From 0-14-3-00-41-53 sp041500225 (GTDB taxonomy: Bacteria > Nitrospirota > Thermodesulfovibrionia > Thermodesulfovibrionales > SM23-35): 16,368 nucleotides of DNA. A model generated the notes under the pieces. That model searched no databases and was not told the origin of the DNA. It worked only from the letters and a program-made list of their open reading frames with translations. The stretch lies in contig JBGQLV010000058.1 of the NCBI GenBank assembly GCA_041500225.1, positions 1-16,368 on the forward strand, written 5' to 3'. The position numbers were made by a program, and so were the translations under genes. Shown piece after piece: positions 8,195 through 14,578 of this stretch (its first letter is position 1; each line of letters begins with the position of its first letter).

Positions 8195-8761
8195 ATGCTT
8201 AAAAAGTTTTTTGCTGTTTTGTTGCTTATTTTTTTATTATCAGGGACGGCTTTAGCCTTTGAATTCTCTGCTGACACAATCTCAATATTTAAAGGTGAAC
8301 ATGAGACTAAAGGTAAGATTTACTTTAAACCTGATAGGTTCAGAATGGACATGAAGGTTAATGAAGATATGATTATGATTACAAGGGTAGACAAGAAGGT
8401 TATCTGGAACATAATGCCTGCTCAGAAGATGTATATGGAAATGCCATTTAATCTGAAAAACAAACCAAAGGTCGAAGAAAAGGTTGAGGGTGAGATAGAC
8501 AGGAAGCTTGTTGGCAATGAAACAATAGATGGACACCCTGCAAAAAAGTATCTGATCACTTATAAATCAGATAACGAAAAGCATCAGGTTTATCAATGGT
8601 TTGCGACTGACATAAACTTCCCTGTAAAGACCTCAGCAATTGACGGTTCATGGAGTCAGGAATTCAAGAATATAAAGATTGGCTCGCAGCCGGACAGCCT
8701 CTTTGAGGTTCCAGCGGGGTACAAGAAAATGCAGATGCCGGGCGGGATGAATTTTAAATAG
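8195..8761 (+). CDS. Secreted DUF4412 / LolA-like outer-membrane lipoprotein-sorting type protein
   Basis: The 188-residue product starts with a clear signal peptide (MLKKFFAVLLLIFLLSGTALA, cleavage expected near 21/22), then FEFSADTISIFKGEHETKGK, a strand-rich domain. The pattern 'KIYFKPDRFRMDMK ... VIWNIMPAQKMYMEM ... DGHPAKKYLITY ... VYQWFATDINFPVKT' matches the DUF4412 family, which shares the open half-barrel fold idea of LolA/LolB-type carriers. A periplasmic role in binding a lipid or lipoprotein is an inference from that fold. I chose the ATG at 8195 because AAGGAGG (8183-8189) lies just upstream and the signal peptide starts there. The frame extends back to 8153 but that extension would precede the ribosome binding site. 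There is no lipobox Cys. The stop is 1 nt before hemY, so the two are co-transcribed. Confidence 0.75.
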   Translation: MLKKFFAVLLLIFLLSGTALAFEFSADTISIFKGEHETKGKIYFKPDRFRMDMKVNEDMIMITRVDKKVIWNIMPAQKMYMEMPFNLKNKPKVEEKVEGEIDRKLVGNETIDGHPAKKYLITYKSDNEKHQVYQWFATDINFPVKTSAIDGSWSQEFKNIKIGSQPDSLFEVPAGYKKMQMPGGMNFK

Positions 8762-8762
8762 A

Positions 8763-10121
8763 ATGAGGTTGGTTATCATCGGAGGAGGAATTTCCGGCCT
8801 TTCTCTGGCATACTTTCTCCTTGAGCATAAGCCTTCTTTAGATATAATTGTCCTCGAGTCCGAGAAAAAGGCAGGCGGCAAGATATGGACCGATAAGATG
8901 GATGGTTTTCTGTGTGAAGGGGGCGTCAATGGTTTCCTGGACAATAGACCTAAGACCCTCGAACTCTCTTCTAAACTTGCCCTTTCTCCGTTAAGAAGCA
9001 ACAATAATGCAAGAAAAAGATACATATTTTCTGATAGGAAACTTCATCTTTTACCTGAATCACCTCCTGCATTTTTTGCTTCAAATCTCCTGAGCCTTTC
9101 CGGCCGGCTAAGGATTGTCTGGGAAATGTTTGTGCCCAAATGGACCGGAGGCGAAGAAACGCTGGCCCAGTTTGCTAAAAGAAGGCTCGGCAAAGAGGCT
9201 TATGAAAAGTTAATTGACCCGATGGCATCGGGCATTTTCGCAGGAGATCCGGAAAAAATGAGCCTGAAGAGTTGTTTCCCGAAGGTCTATAATCTCGAAC
9301 AAAAATATGGAAGCCTTATAAAAGCGATGCTGAAACTTCAAAAGGAAGCTAAAAAAACAGGGAAGAAAGTTGGAGCAGGACCTGGCGGGGTTCTGACCTC
9401 TTTTTATGACGGCATGGAAACTATCATTAAAGCACTTACCGCTTATTTTGGTGAAAGAGTAAAAACAAATTCCAAAGCAGTCTCAATTGACAAAAAAGGT
9501 AATAATTATGTTATCTATCTCGAAAACGGTTCGAATATTGAGGCTGAATATGTTGCCATCGCAACACCTGCTTATGCAGCCTCTGAAATAGTAAAGGGAA
9601 TTGATAAAAATCTATCCCTTACGCTTCATGAAATCAACTATTCTTCGATTTCTGTTGCGTGTTTAGGTTATAAACGCAATAAATTACAGCACTCCCTTGA
9701 TGGATTCGGTTTCCTTATTCCTTTCAGAGCGGGTAGAAAGATACTTGGAACATTGTGGGATTCAAGCATATTTCCAAACAGGGCGCCTGAGGGTTATGTT
9801 TTACTCAGAAGCATGATTGGAGGGGCAAGAAAGCAAGAACTTGCATTGATGCCTGAAGGAAGGATAATCGATTTAGTCACCAGTGAACTAAAGGATATTA
9901 TGGGGATAGCAGTAAACCCTGATTTTGTAAAGGTTTACACGCACAAAAGAGGGATACCCCAGTATCTCGTAGGGCACGGGAAAAGGCTTGAAATGATTGA
10001 TGCAGTTATCAGCAAATTCAAAGGTTTTTATATCACGGGCAATGCTTATCGGGGGATCGGTGTTAATGATTGTATAGATAATTCATATAAGCTTGCAGAA
10101 AGGATTGTTCAGGAGATATAA
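8763..10121 (+). CDS. hemY: HemY-type (FAD-dependent) proto-/coproporphyrinogen oxidase
   Basis: The 452-residue product has an N-terminal FAD-binding Rossmann motif (VIIGGGISGLSLAYFL, 4-19, with GGGISG at 7-12), an acidic ribose-binding residue (Glu32) followed by GGK, and the family block EGGVNGFLDNRPKTLEL (52-68). ASGIFAGDPEKMSL (155-168) and the C-terminal FYITGNAYRGIGVNDCID are also typical. Length is normal for HemY/HemG-type oxidases (450-470). The enzyme oxidises protoporphyrinogen IX, or coproporphyrinogen III in the CgoX branch, using oxygen and FAD, late in heme synthesis. The sequence alone does not separate these two activities. It has no Shine-Dalgarno of note and begins 1 nt after the DUF4412 stop, so translation is probably coupled. 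No other heme gene is in the window. Confidence 0.9.
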   Translation: MRLVIIGGGISGLSLAYFLLEHKPSLDIIVLESEKKAGGKIWTDKMDGFLCEGGVNGFLDNRPKTLELSSKLALSPLRSNNNARKRYIFSDRKLHLLPESPPAFFASNLLSLSGRLRIVWEMFVPKWTGGEETLAQFAKRRLGKEAYEKLIDPMASGIFAGDPEKMSLKSCFPKVYNLEQKYGSLIKAMLKLQKEAKKTGKKVGAGPGGVLTSFYDGMETIIKALTAYFGERVKTNSKAVSIDKKGNNYVIYLENGSNIEAEYVAIATPAYAASEIVKGIDKNLSLTLHEINYSSISVACLGYKRNKLQHSLDGFGFLIPFRAGRKILGTLWDSSIFPNRAPEGYVLLRSMIGGARKQELALMPEGRIIDLVTSELKDIMGIAVNPDFVKVYTHKRGIPQYLVGHGKRLEMIDAVISKFKGFYITGNAYRGIGVNDCIDNSYKLAERIVQEI

Positions 10122-10131
10122 TTTTTGTAAA

Positions 10132-10160
10132 TTGAAAAACCTCAAAAAAGACTATTTTAT
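10132..10160 (+). promoter_or_regulatory. Possible promoter upstream of the DUF465 gene
   Basis: In the AT-rich 96-nt gap after hemY, TTGAAA (10132-10137) is followed after 17 nt by TTTTAT (10155-10160). The matches are 5/6 and 4/6, so this is a moderate candidate in a region where AT richness makes chance matches likely. Confidence 0.35.
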
Positions 10161-10217
10161 TAAAAATCGAAATATTCACAATAAAAATTTCTATTATTCT
10201 AAAAACAGGAGGTAAAA

Positions 10218-10448
10218 TTGAAGGAACACGAGATTGTTGAATTCTTAAAAAAAGAAAATGAGGAGTTCAAAAGGCTCAGTGAAGAACACAGAAATCTTGA
10301 TGGGCTTCTTGACGAGATTGACAGAAAACGCTATCTTACCCCAGAGGAAGAGGTTGAGAGGAAAAAGATTCAGAAACAAAAACTTTCCAAGAAGGATAAG
10401 ATGGCAGAACTTGTAAGGGAATATAAAAAAAATCATTCGATAAATTAA
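10218..10448 (+). CDS. DUF465 / YdcH-like small coiled-coil protein
   Basis: The 76-residue product is almost entirely charged and helical, with heptad-like spacing (EFLKKENEEFKRLSEEHRNL, then EEEVERKKIQKQKLSKKDKM). The central LDEIDRKRYLTPEEEVERKK block and the 'LKKxKLxxKDKM' ending are the signature of the DUF465 (YdcH-like) family of 70-80-residue helical-hairpin proteins. Their function is not established. No signal peptide or membrane segment is present. The start is TTG (10218-10220). AGGAGG (10207-10212) stands 5 nt upstream and no ATG or GTG is suitably placed. It lies 96 nt after hemY with a possible promoter of its own. Confidence 0.8.
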   Translation: MKEHEIVEFLKKENEEFKRLSEEHRNLDGLLDEIDRKRYLTPEEEVERKKIQKQKLSKKDKMAELVREYKKNHSIN

Positions 10449-10550
10449 TGCAAAAGTGCTAAACAAAGTGTCATTGCGAGGAGTCCCGAAAGCTTTCGGG
10501 ATTGACACGCCCCCGACATGTGTCGGGACTCGCGATGACGATGCAAAAGT
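10448..10550. repeat. REP/MITE-like inverted repeat flanked by 10-nt direct repeats
   Basis: GTCATTGCGAG (10470-10480) is the inverted partner of CTCGCGATGAC (10529-10539), with one mismatch. Inside are a perfect 18-nt palindrome (10484-10501, centred on AAAGCTTT) and a hairpin CCCGACA/TGTCGGG (10512-10527). GAGTCCCGA (10481-10489) can also pair with TCGGGACTC (10523-10531), so competing folds are possible. The 10-mer ATGCAAAAGT occurs exactly at both ends (10448-10457 and 10541-10550), as a target-site duplication would. The left copy includes the last base of the DUF465 stop. Repeats starting 'tcattgcgag' are familiar dispersed elements; the name is from memory. Confidence 0.75.
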
Positions 10551-10607
10551 ATTTAGTGCGTCAGCTATAACTGCTAACTACTTAATCAAAGAAGGGATAT
10601 TATTATC

Positions 10608-12263
10608 ATGATGAGAAGCAGAATAATAAAAGAGGGACTTGAGCGCGTTCCACACAGGGCACTTCTTTATGCAACAGGTATTTCAAAAAGTGAGATGCGA
10701 AAACCATTTATTGGGGTTGCAACAAGTTTTACTGATATTATTCCCGGTCATATTGGCATGCGTGACCTTGAGAGATTTATAGAAAAAGGGGTGCACACTG
10801 CTGGCGGTTATCCGTTCTTTTTCGGGCTTCCCGGTATATGTGATGGCATTGCAATGGGGCATAAAGGCATGCATTATTCACTTCCATCGAGAGAGCTGAT
10901 TGCAGATATGGTGGAGACCATTACTGAGGCCCATCAGTTTGACGGCCTTGTGCTCCTTACAAACTGTGACAAGATTACCCCCGGGATGCTTATGGCTGCT
11001 GCAAGGATAAATATACCATCAATAGTTGTTACTGCCGGCCCGATGCTCTCCGGCCGCCTGAGAGGAAGAAGATTATCGCTTGTTAATGACACGTTTGAAG
11101 CAATCGGAAAATATAAAAAGGGTTTGATTAAAAAGGATGAACTTGAGGCGCTTGAGATGTGTGCATGTCCCGGCGCCGGCTCATGTCAGGGAATGTACAC
11201 TGCGAATACAATGGCATGTGTTGCAGAAACACTGGGAATGAGCCTTCCGAGATGCGCAACTGCATTAGCCGTATCTGCCGATAAGAGAAGAATCGCCTTT
11301 GAAAGCGGACAGCAAATTGTTGAATTGATAAAGAAAAATATCACGTCGCGAAAGATAATGACGGGGAAGGCATTTGAAAATGCGATAATGGTTGACCTTG
11401 CCCTTGGTGGTTCAACAAACACTGTTCTTCATATCCCCGCAATAGCTCATGATGCAGGCGTAGCGCTTCCACTTGAGACATTTAATATATTGAGCAAAAA
11501 GACTCCTCATCTTGCCAATATGCTGCCTGGCGGTGAACATTACCTCGAAGACCTTGACTGGGCGGGCGGAATTCCTGCGTTAATGAAGAGATTAAGAAAA
11601 AGCCTGCATAACAATATTACGGTCAGCGGTAAAACAATCTTTGAGATTGCCGATTCCGCGGAAATTACAGATGAGAATGTCATAAGGCCTCTTAACAAGG
11701 CCTATCACAGGGAAGGCGGCATTGCAATACTCAGGGGTAACCTTGCACCTGATGGGGCGGTTGTTAAACAGTCTGCCGTAAGCAAAAACATGATGAGGTT
11801 TGAAGGGGTAGCAAAGGTGTTTGATTCAGAAGAAAAGAGTATGAAGGCAATTCTTGATGGAAAAGTAAGGCCAGGTGATGTTGTTGTCATAAGATATGAA
11901 GGACCAAAAGGAGGTCCCGGCATGAGGGAGATGCTTTCTCCGACAGCAACCATTGCAGGAATGGGCTTAAGCGAATCAGTCGCACTTATAACGGACGGAA
12001 GGTTTTCAGGTGGTACAAGAGGCCCTTGTATAGGACATATATCACCAGAGGCAATGGAAGGTGGTACCATAGCTATTCTCAAAGATGGAGACAGGATAAA
12101 GATCGATATCCCAAACAGGAAGATAGATGTTCTTTTATCCGATAAAGAGATAAAAGAAAGACTTAGCAAATGGAAACCGCCAAGGCCCAAGATAACAAAG
12201 GGCTATCTTTCGAGATATGCAAGGATGGTTAGTTCCGCCGGCAGCGGGGCAGTGATGAAATGA
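10608..12263 (+). CDS. ilvD: Dihydroxy-acid dehydratase
   Basis: The 551-residue product matches the usual IlvD length. It has the conserved ICDGIAMGHKGM (77-88), TNCDKITPGML (118-128) and ACPGAGSCQGMYTANTM (186-202) blocks. Cys78, Cys120 and Cys193 are placed as the iron-sulfur cluster ligands, and the 'PGH' at 46-48 is the form without a Cys there. Later blocks include DLALGGSTNTVLHIPAIAHD and ALITDGRFSGGTRGPCIGH near the C-terminus. The enzyme converts 2,3-dihydroxy-isovalerate (or -methylvalerate) to the 2-keto acid, the third common step of valine and isoleucine synthesis, in the cytoplasm. Two ATGs are in tandem; I used the first, with GAAGGG (10591-10596) upstream. No ilvB, ilvC or leu gene is adjacent, so it stands alone here. 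Only the specific Fe-S type is inferred. Confidence 0.95.
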   Translation: MMRSRIIKEGLERVPHRALLYATGISKSEMRKPFIGVATSFTDIIPGHIGMRDLERFIEKGVHTAGGYPFFFGLPGICDGIAMGHKGMHYSLPSRELIADMVETITEAHQFDGLVLLTNCDKITPGMLMAAARINIPSIVVTAGPMLSGRLRGRRLSLVNDTFEAIGKYKKGLIKKDELEALEMCACPGAGSCQGMYTANTMACVAETLGMSLPRCATALAVSADKRRIAFESGQQIVELIKKNITSRKIMTGKAFENAIMVDLALGGSTNTVLHIPAIAHDAGVALPLETFNILSKKTPHLANMLPGGEHYLEDLDWAGGIPALMKRLRKSLHNNITVSGKTIFEIADSAEITDENVIRPLNKAYHREGGIAILRGNLAPDGAVVKQSAVSKNMMRFEGVAKVFDSEEKSMKAILDGKVRPGDVVVIRYEGPKGGPGMREMLSPTATIAGMGLSESVALITDGRFSGGTRGPCIGHISPEAMEGGTIAILKDGDRIKIDIPNRKIDVLLSDKEIKERLSKWKPPRPKITKGYLSRYARMVSSAGSGAVMK

Positions 12264-12547
12264 AATTTTATTCAATGGCCTAAGGTTGCCTTCCGACCTA
12301 AATAGTGACTTAAAAATGACATGAGGGGTTTCAGGGATAGCGGACCAGACACGGATAGATTCCTCCCTAATGGCCGCAATCAAGCTGCCTCAAAGAGCCC
12401 CAAACTACACCTGCTACTGCGCAAAGCTATCATGTGATGAAAAATAATGAATATCATAAACATACACTAGGAAATTATTTAATGTAATAAGTCAACTTAG
12501 TAAACAAAATCTCCCTCTCCCTGATTCCCTCGCAAAGACTATTTTAA

Positions 12548-12580
12548 GTTGCTTAAATTGGCAACGTCCCCTCGTCCCCT
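12548..12580. repeat. Short hairpin plus tandem 8-mer, probable repeat debris
   Basis: GTTGC (12548-12552) can pair with GCAAC (12561-12565) across an 8-nt loop, and CGTCCCCT is present twice in tandem (12565-12572, 12573-12580). The arrangement looks like the end of a dispersed element rather than a regulatory site. Evidence is slight. Confidence 0.3.
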
Positions 12581-12702
12581 CTGATATAGAGATGTTCAGA
12601 AGACGACTTGCTGAATATCTTATCTCAGAAGGAGCTATGTCGAAAAAGATTGCAACTTATACAGATTGTTGACTTTCTTTAAGTTATATTTAATTCTTTT
12701 TA

Positions 12703-12711
12703 TGGTATAAT
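12703..12711 (+). promoter_or_regulatory. Extended -10 promoter for the Cys-rich secreted gene
   Basis: TGGTATAAT combines a TG extension with a perfect TATAAT (12706-12711). The -35 is weak: TTATAT at 12684-12689, 16 nt upstream. Transcription would start near 12718, giving a leader of about 190 nt before the ATG at 12906. The TTGACT at 12669-12674 is too far away to serve as its -35. Confidence 0.5.
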
Positions 12712-12812
12712 TTTTTCATTTACAAAAGCTTATTATTTATCAAACAAAGTACCTCTTCGATTTGAATTGTTTTGAACCTCTTTCACAGGAATCACCACAA
12801 ATAGAGAACCGT

Positions 12813-12823
12813 AAAGGAGGTGA
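12813..12823 (+). promoter_or_regulatory. Orphan Shine-Dalgarno in the leader of the Cys-rich gene
   Basis: AAAGGAGGTGA is an almost ideal ribosome binding site, but no ATG, GTG or TTG follows at a useful distance. At ideal spacing (12828) there is an ATA opening an 8-codon frame, INYIVNVV, then a stop. It may be a decayed leader peptide, or a ribosome standby site 80 nt ahead of the real start. Confidence 0.45.
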
Positions 12824-12905
12824 GAACATAAATTACATAGTAAATGTAGTATAAGTTAAAGTTTCGGGGGATATCTTAAAATATAAAAATCGAAAGGAGA
12901 AGAGT

Positions 12906-13316
12906 ATGAAGAATTTCAAATGGGTCATGATTATTGTTGTATCAATTTGTTTTATCATAGGCATTGTTTCTCTTGGATGGTCTGCAGAGATGCAGATGAA
13001 ACCAGGGGTAACAGCGCCAATACAAGTGGCAGTACCACCTCACTGTCCTCCCGGATTTACTATGAGCGCCACTGGTGCCAGTTGTCTCCGTACCAGGCCT
13101 GCTACGCCATGTCCTTCAGGTTTCACCGTTGTATGGGGGCCATGTCTGGCACAGACTCCCGGACAATTCTCTACTGATCCTTCGTGTTCTTTCAGATGTA
13201 TGCCAAATATGCCGGCTGCGGGAAGTTATAAGCTTAATTGCCCATCCGGCTATTGGCCAGCATCGCAAGGACTTAGTGTTGATGCTTGTTCAATATTATG
13301 CCTGCCTACTCACTGA
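12906..13316 (+). CDS. Small secreted cysteine-rich protein of unknown function
   Basis: The 136-residue product has a signal peptide (MKNFKWVMIIVVSICFIIGI to about residue 27, cleavage likely after WSA) and a mature part of about 109 residues with nine cysteines (47, 60, 69, 80, 94, 98, 112, 128, 132). The pattern repeats: CPPGF (47-51), CPSGF (69-73) and CPSGY (112-116), each followed 10-15 residues later by another Cys; a Cys-x3-Cys pair lies at 94/98 and again at 128/132. Pro, Gly and Ser are abundant, and no catalytic motif is visible. This suggests a small exported disulfide- or metal-stabilised protein. I do not recognise the family. A good ribosome binding site (AAAGGAG, 12893-12899) precedes the ATG. 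It stands alone, with a candidate promoter upstream and a terminator 28 nt after its stop. Confidence 0.75.
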   Translation: MKNFKWVMIIVVSICFIIGIVSLGWSAEMQMKPGVTAPIQVAVPPHCPPGFTMSATGASCLRTRPATPCPSGFTVVWGPCLAQTPGQFSTDPSCSFRCMPNMPAAGSYKLNCPSGYWPASQGLSVDACSILCLPTH

Positions 13317-13343
13317 TTAATCCTTATAGAGTTACAGCCTTAA

Positions 13344-13368
13344 AGCCCCCGGATTCCGGGGGCTTTTT
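13344..13368 (+). terminator. Rho-independent terminator after the Cys-rich gene
   Basis: AGCCCCCGG (13344-13352) pairs with CCGGGGGCT (13356-13364) around a 3-nt loop, giving a 9-bp GC-rich stem followed directly by a run of five T (13364-13368) and more T further on. It lies 28 nt after the stop of the secreted Cys-rich gene. Confidence 0.9.
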
Positions 13369-13680
13369 ATTTTGCATTGGAATGACTGAAATCCGTATTT
13401 ATGACAGTTCAAACTTAGGGGTCAGACTTGTTTGTTGCAATTTGATAAATTTTTTGGGTTTTAGAGTTCTGCCTTTCAAATGCAAAGTCAAGCATAAGGA
13501 TTAAAAGAATAGGTTTGAATCATTTCCGAAAGAAACAAACAGAATTATCAGCTTATGCAAGACTGCGTGTTCCTGTGAGGAAGTGAGATATTTCCGAAAC
13601 CTCTCAAAATCTATATTTCTATGGGAAGATAATATTCTGAGGGCTATTAACCACTTTCAAAGTTTACCTGCTACTGCATA

Positions 13681-13848
13681 GGAGATTATGACAATGATGG
13701 GATACCGGACCTGATGGTAAAATTCAAACGGGCTGATGTCATAAATATTCTACCCAACGGAGACAATGTACAAATTCTCGTAACAGGCACAGTTGCAACG
13801 ACTACGTTTGACATATCTTCTACAGTTATGACCCTGAAATCCCCGTGA
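13681..13848 (+). pseudogene. C-terminal remnant of a surface protein with an EF-hand-like loop
   Basis: Codons from 13681 to the TGA at 13846-13848 read GDYDNDGIPDLMVKFKRADV, then INILPNGDNVQILVTGTV and TTTFDISSTVMTLKSP. DYDNDGIPD is a D-x-D-x-D-G-x-x-D calcium-binding loop, and the following block is the kind of C-terminal segment found in secreted or dockerin-like surface proteins of environmental bacteria. The frame is open upstream only to 13651, just after a TAA (13648-13650), and contains no start codon before the Met inside 'DLM'. It is therefore the 3' end of a larger gene whose body has been lost or separated. The parent family is not identified further. Confidence 0.65.
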
Positions 13849-13991
13849 CGAAAAATGAAAGCACAGTATTTAAGCCAATTTACGTGATGTACATTTCGGA
13901 AAATCTTCAAAACATAGTGCCACGCCATATTTGTGTCGTTTTGACTATATGTTATTTCAGGATTATTTTTTTGCAACTGTAGAAGATGGGC

Positions 13992-14022
13992 TTGACATAA
14001 GTATTGATTTATGGGTTATGAT
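13992..14022 (+). promoter_or_regulatory. Possible promoter for aroQ
   Basis: TTGACA (13992-13997, 6/6) precedes TATGAT (14017-14022, 5/6) with a 19-nt spacer, slightly long; TTATGA at 14016 gives 18 nt. The predicted start near 14029 would leave a very short leader (about 12 nt) before the ATG at 14041. It could also be fortuitous. Confidence 0.4.
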
Positions 14023-14040
14023 GTATTGCTGGATGGGATA

Positions 14041-14502
14041 ATGAAGAAAAAGGTAATGAAGGTATTAGTTATACACGGTCCTAATTTAAACCTCCTCGGA
14101 AAAAGAGAAAAAAATATCTACGGTACAAAGTCACTCAAAGATATAAATAAGGATATCCTTTCCCTTGCCTCGGATCTTGGCATTGATGTGAGTACGAAAC
14201 AGTTTAATAGTGAAGGAGAGATTGTTGAAGCAATACAGAAAGGTGATTATGGTGCCTTGATTATAAACCCTGCTGCTTATACCCATACAAGCATAGCAAT
14301 AAGGGATGCCATTGCAGCAGTGGATAAACCAACTATAGAAGTACACCTATCAAACATCTCCAAACGCGAGGAATTCAGGAACAAGTCTTTTATAACAGAT
14401 GTTGCAGTTGGACAGATAAGCGGCTTCGGTTCTGATAGTTATCTCCTTGCCCTGAGGGCGGCAAAAAACATCCTTTCCAAGCCTAAAGGGGTCAGGTCTT
14501 GA
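14041..14502 (+). CDS. aroQ: Type II 3-dehydroquinate dehydratase
   Basis: The 153-residue product carries the family hallmarks: VLVIHGPNLNLLGKRE near the start (GPNLNLLG, with the Asn that binds substrate), the KNIYG loop with the catalytic Tyr, NSEGEIVEAI, LIINPAAYTHTSIAIRDAI (containing the conserved His) and EVHLSNISKREEFR (His and Arg of the active site). Type II enzymes convert 3-dehydroquinate to 3-dehydroshikimate in the shikimate pathway and form dodecamers. I chose the ATG at 14041; MKVLVIHG starting at 14056 is also possible, and the frame is open to 14011. The last residues (GVRS) are encoded by the left arm of a 27-nt repeat and do not look like a native C-terminus. Gene order aroQ-pepP-efp-accB is known in Bacillus and others. 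Confidence 0.9.
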   Translation: MKKKVMKVLVIHGPNLNLLGKREKNIYGTKSLKDINKDILSLASDLGIDVSTKQFNSEGEIVEAIQKGDYGALIINPAAYTHTSIAIRDAIAAVDKPTIEVHLSNISKREEFRNKSFITDVAVGQISGFGSDSYLLALRAAKNILSKPKGVRS

Positions 14503-14578
14503 CTTTTGACATAAAAGATTTTTTAGAGTTATAGAAATTATTCCCATGAGCTTATGTCAAATGTCAAGACCTGACCCC
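14488..14578. repeat. 27-nt inverted repeat (REP-like), aroQ end to pepP start
   Basis: GGGGTCAGGTCTTGAC... (14488-14514) and its inverted partner (14552-14578, ending ...GACCTGACCCC) match over 27 nt with a single mismatch, separated by 37 nt. The left arm contains the aroQ stop codon. The right arm contains in-frame codons at the 5' end of pepP. Units beginning GGGGTCAGGTCTTGAC resemble REP elements linked to REP-associated Y1 transposases; no such transposase is in the window. Confidence 0.85.

Larger units (their letters stand above)
12264..12905. other. Gene-poor region between ilvD and the Cys-rich gene
   Basis: No convincing gene lies in these 642 bp. Two small frames are open: 12370-12447 (25 codons) and 12592-12672 (26 codons), neither with a ribosome binding site. 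Repeat-like debris occurs at 12548-12580: a GTTGC/GCAAC hairpin and two tandem copies of CGTCCCCT. An extended -10 promoter (12703-12711) and an orphan Shine-Dalgarno (12813-12823) mark the start of the leader of the next gene. No terminator for ilvD was found. Confidence 0.6.
13369..14040. other. Gene-poor region with a surface-protein remnant
   Basis: Apart from the pseudogene at 13681-13848, no gene could be supported in about 670 bp. A GGGGTCAG octamer (13418-13425) resembles the start of the repeat at 14488. TTTCCGAAA occurs at 13523-13531 and 13591-13599 and in inverted form at 13894-13902. A possible aroQ promoter lies at 13992-14022. The rest shows no recognisable structure. Confidence 0.6.

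Noticed and set aside
12135..12383. 82-codon minus-strand frame overlapping the ilvD end
   Set aside because: Mostly antisense to ilvD; the non-overlapping part has no identifiable features or start signals.
12370..12447. 25-codon frame MAAIKLPQRAPNYTCYCAKL and five more residues
   Set aside because: No ribosome binding site or family match; the Cys pair is interesting but the frame is too short to support as a gene.
12592..12672. 26-codon frame MFRRRLAEYLISEGAMSKKI and six more residues
   Set aside because: No ribosome binding site and it lies next to repeat debris; could be a fragment, but no parent is recognisable.
12669..12711. TTGACT plus TATAAT as a promoter pair
   Set aside because: The spacing is 31 nt, far too long; only the extended -10 was kept.
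13686..13976. 96-codon minus-strand frame
   Set aside because: It is the antisense shadow of the EF-hand remnant, which gives the better protein reading.
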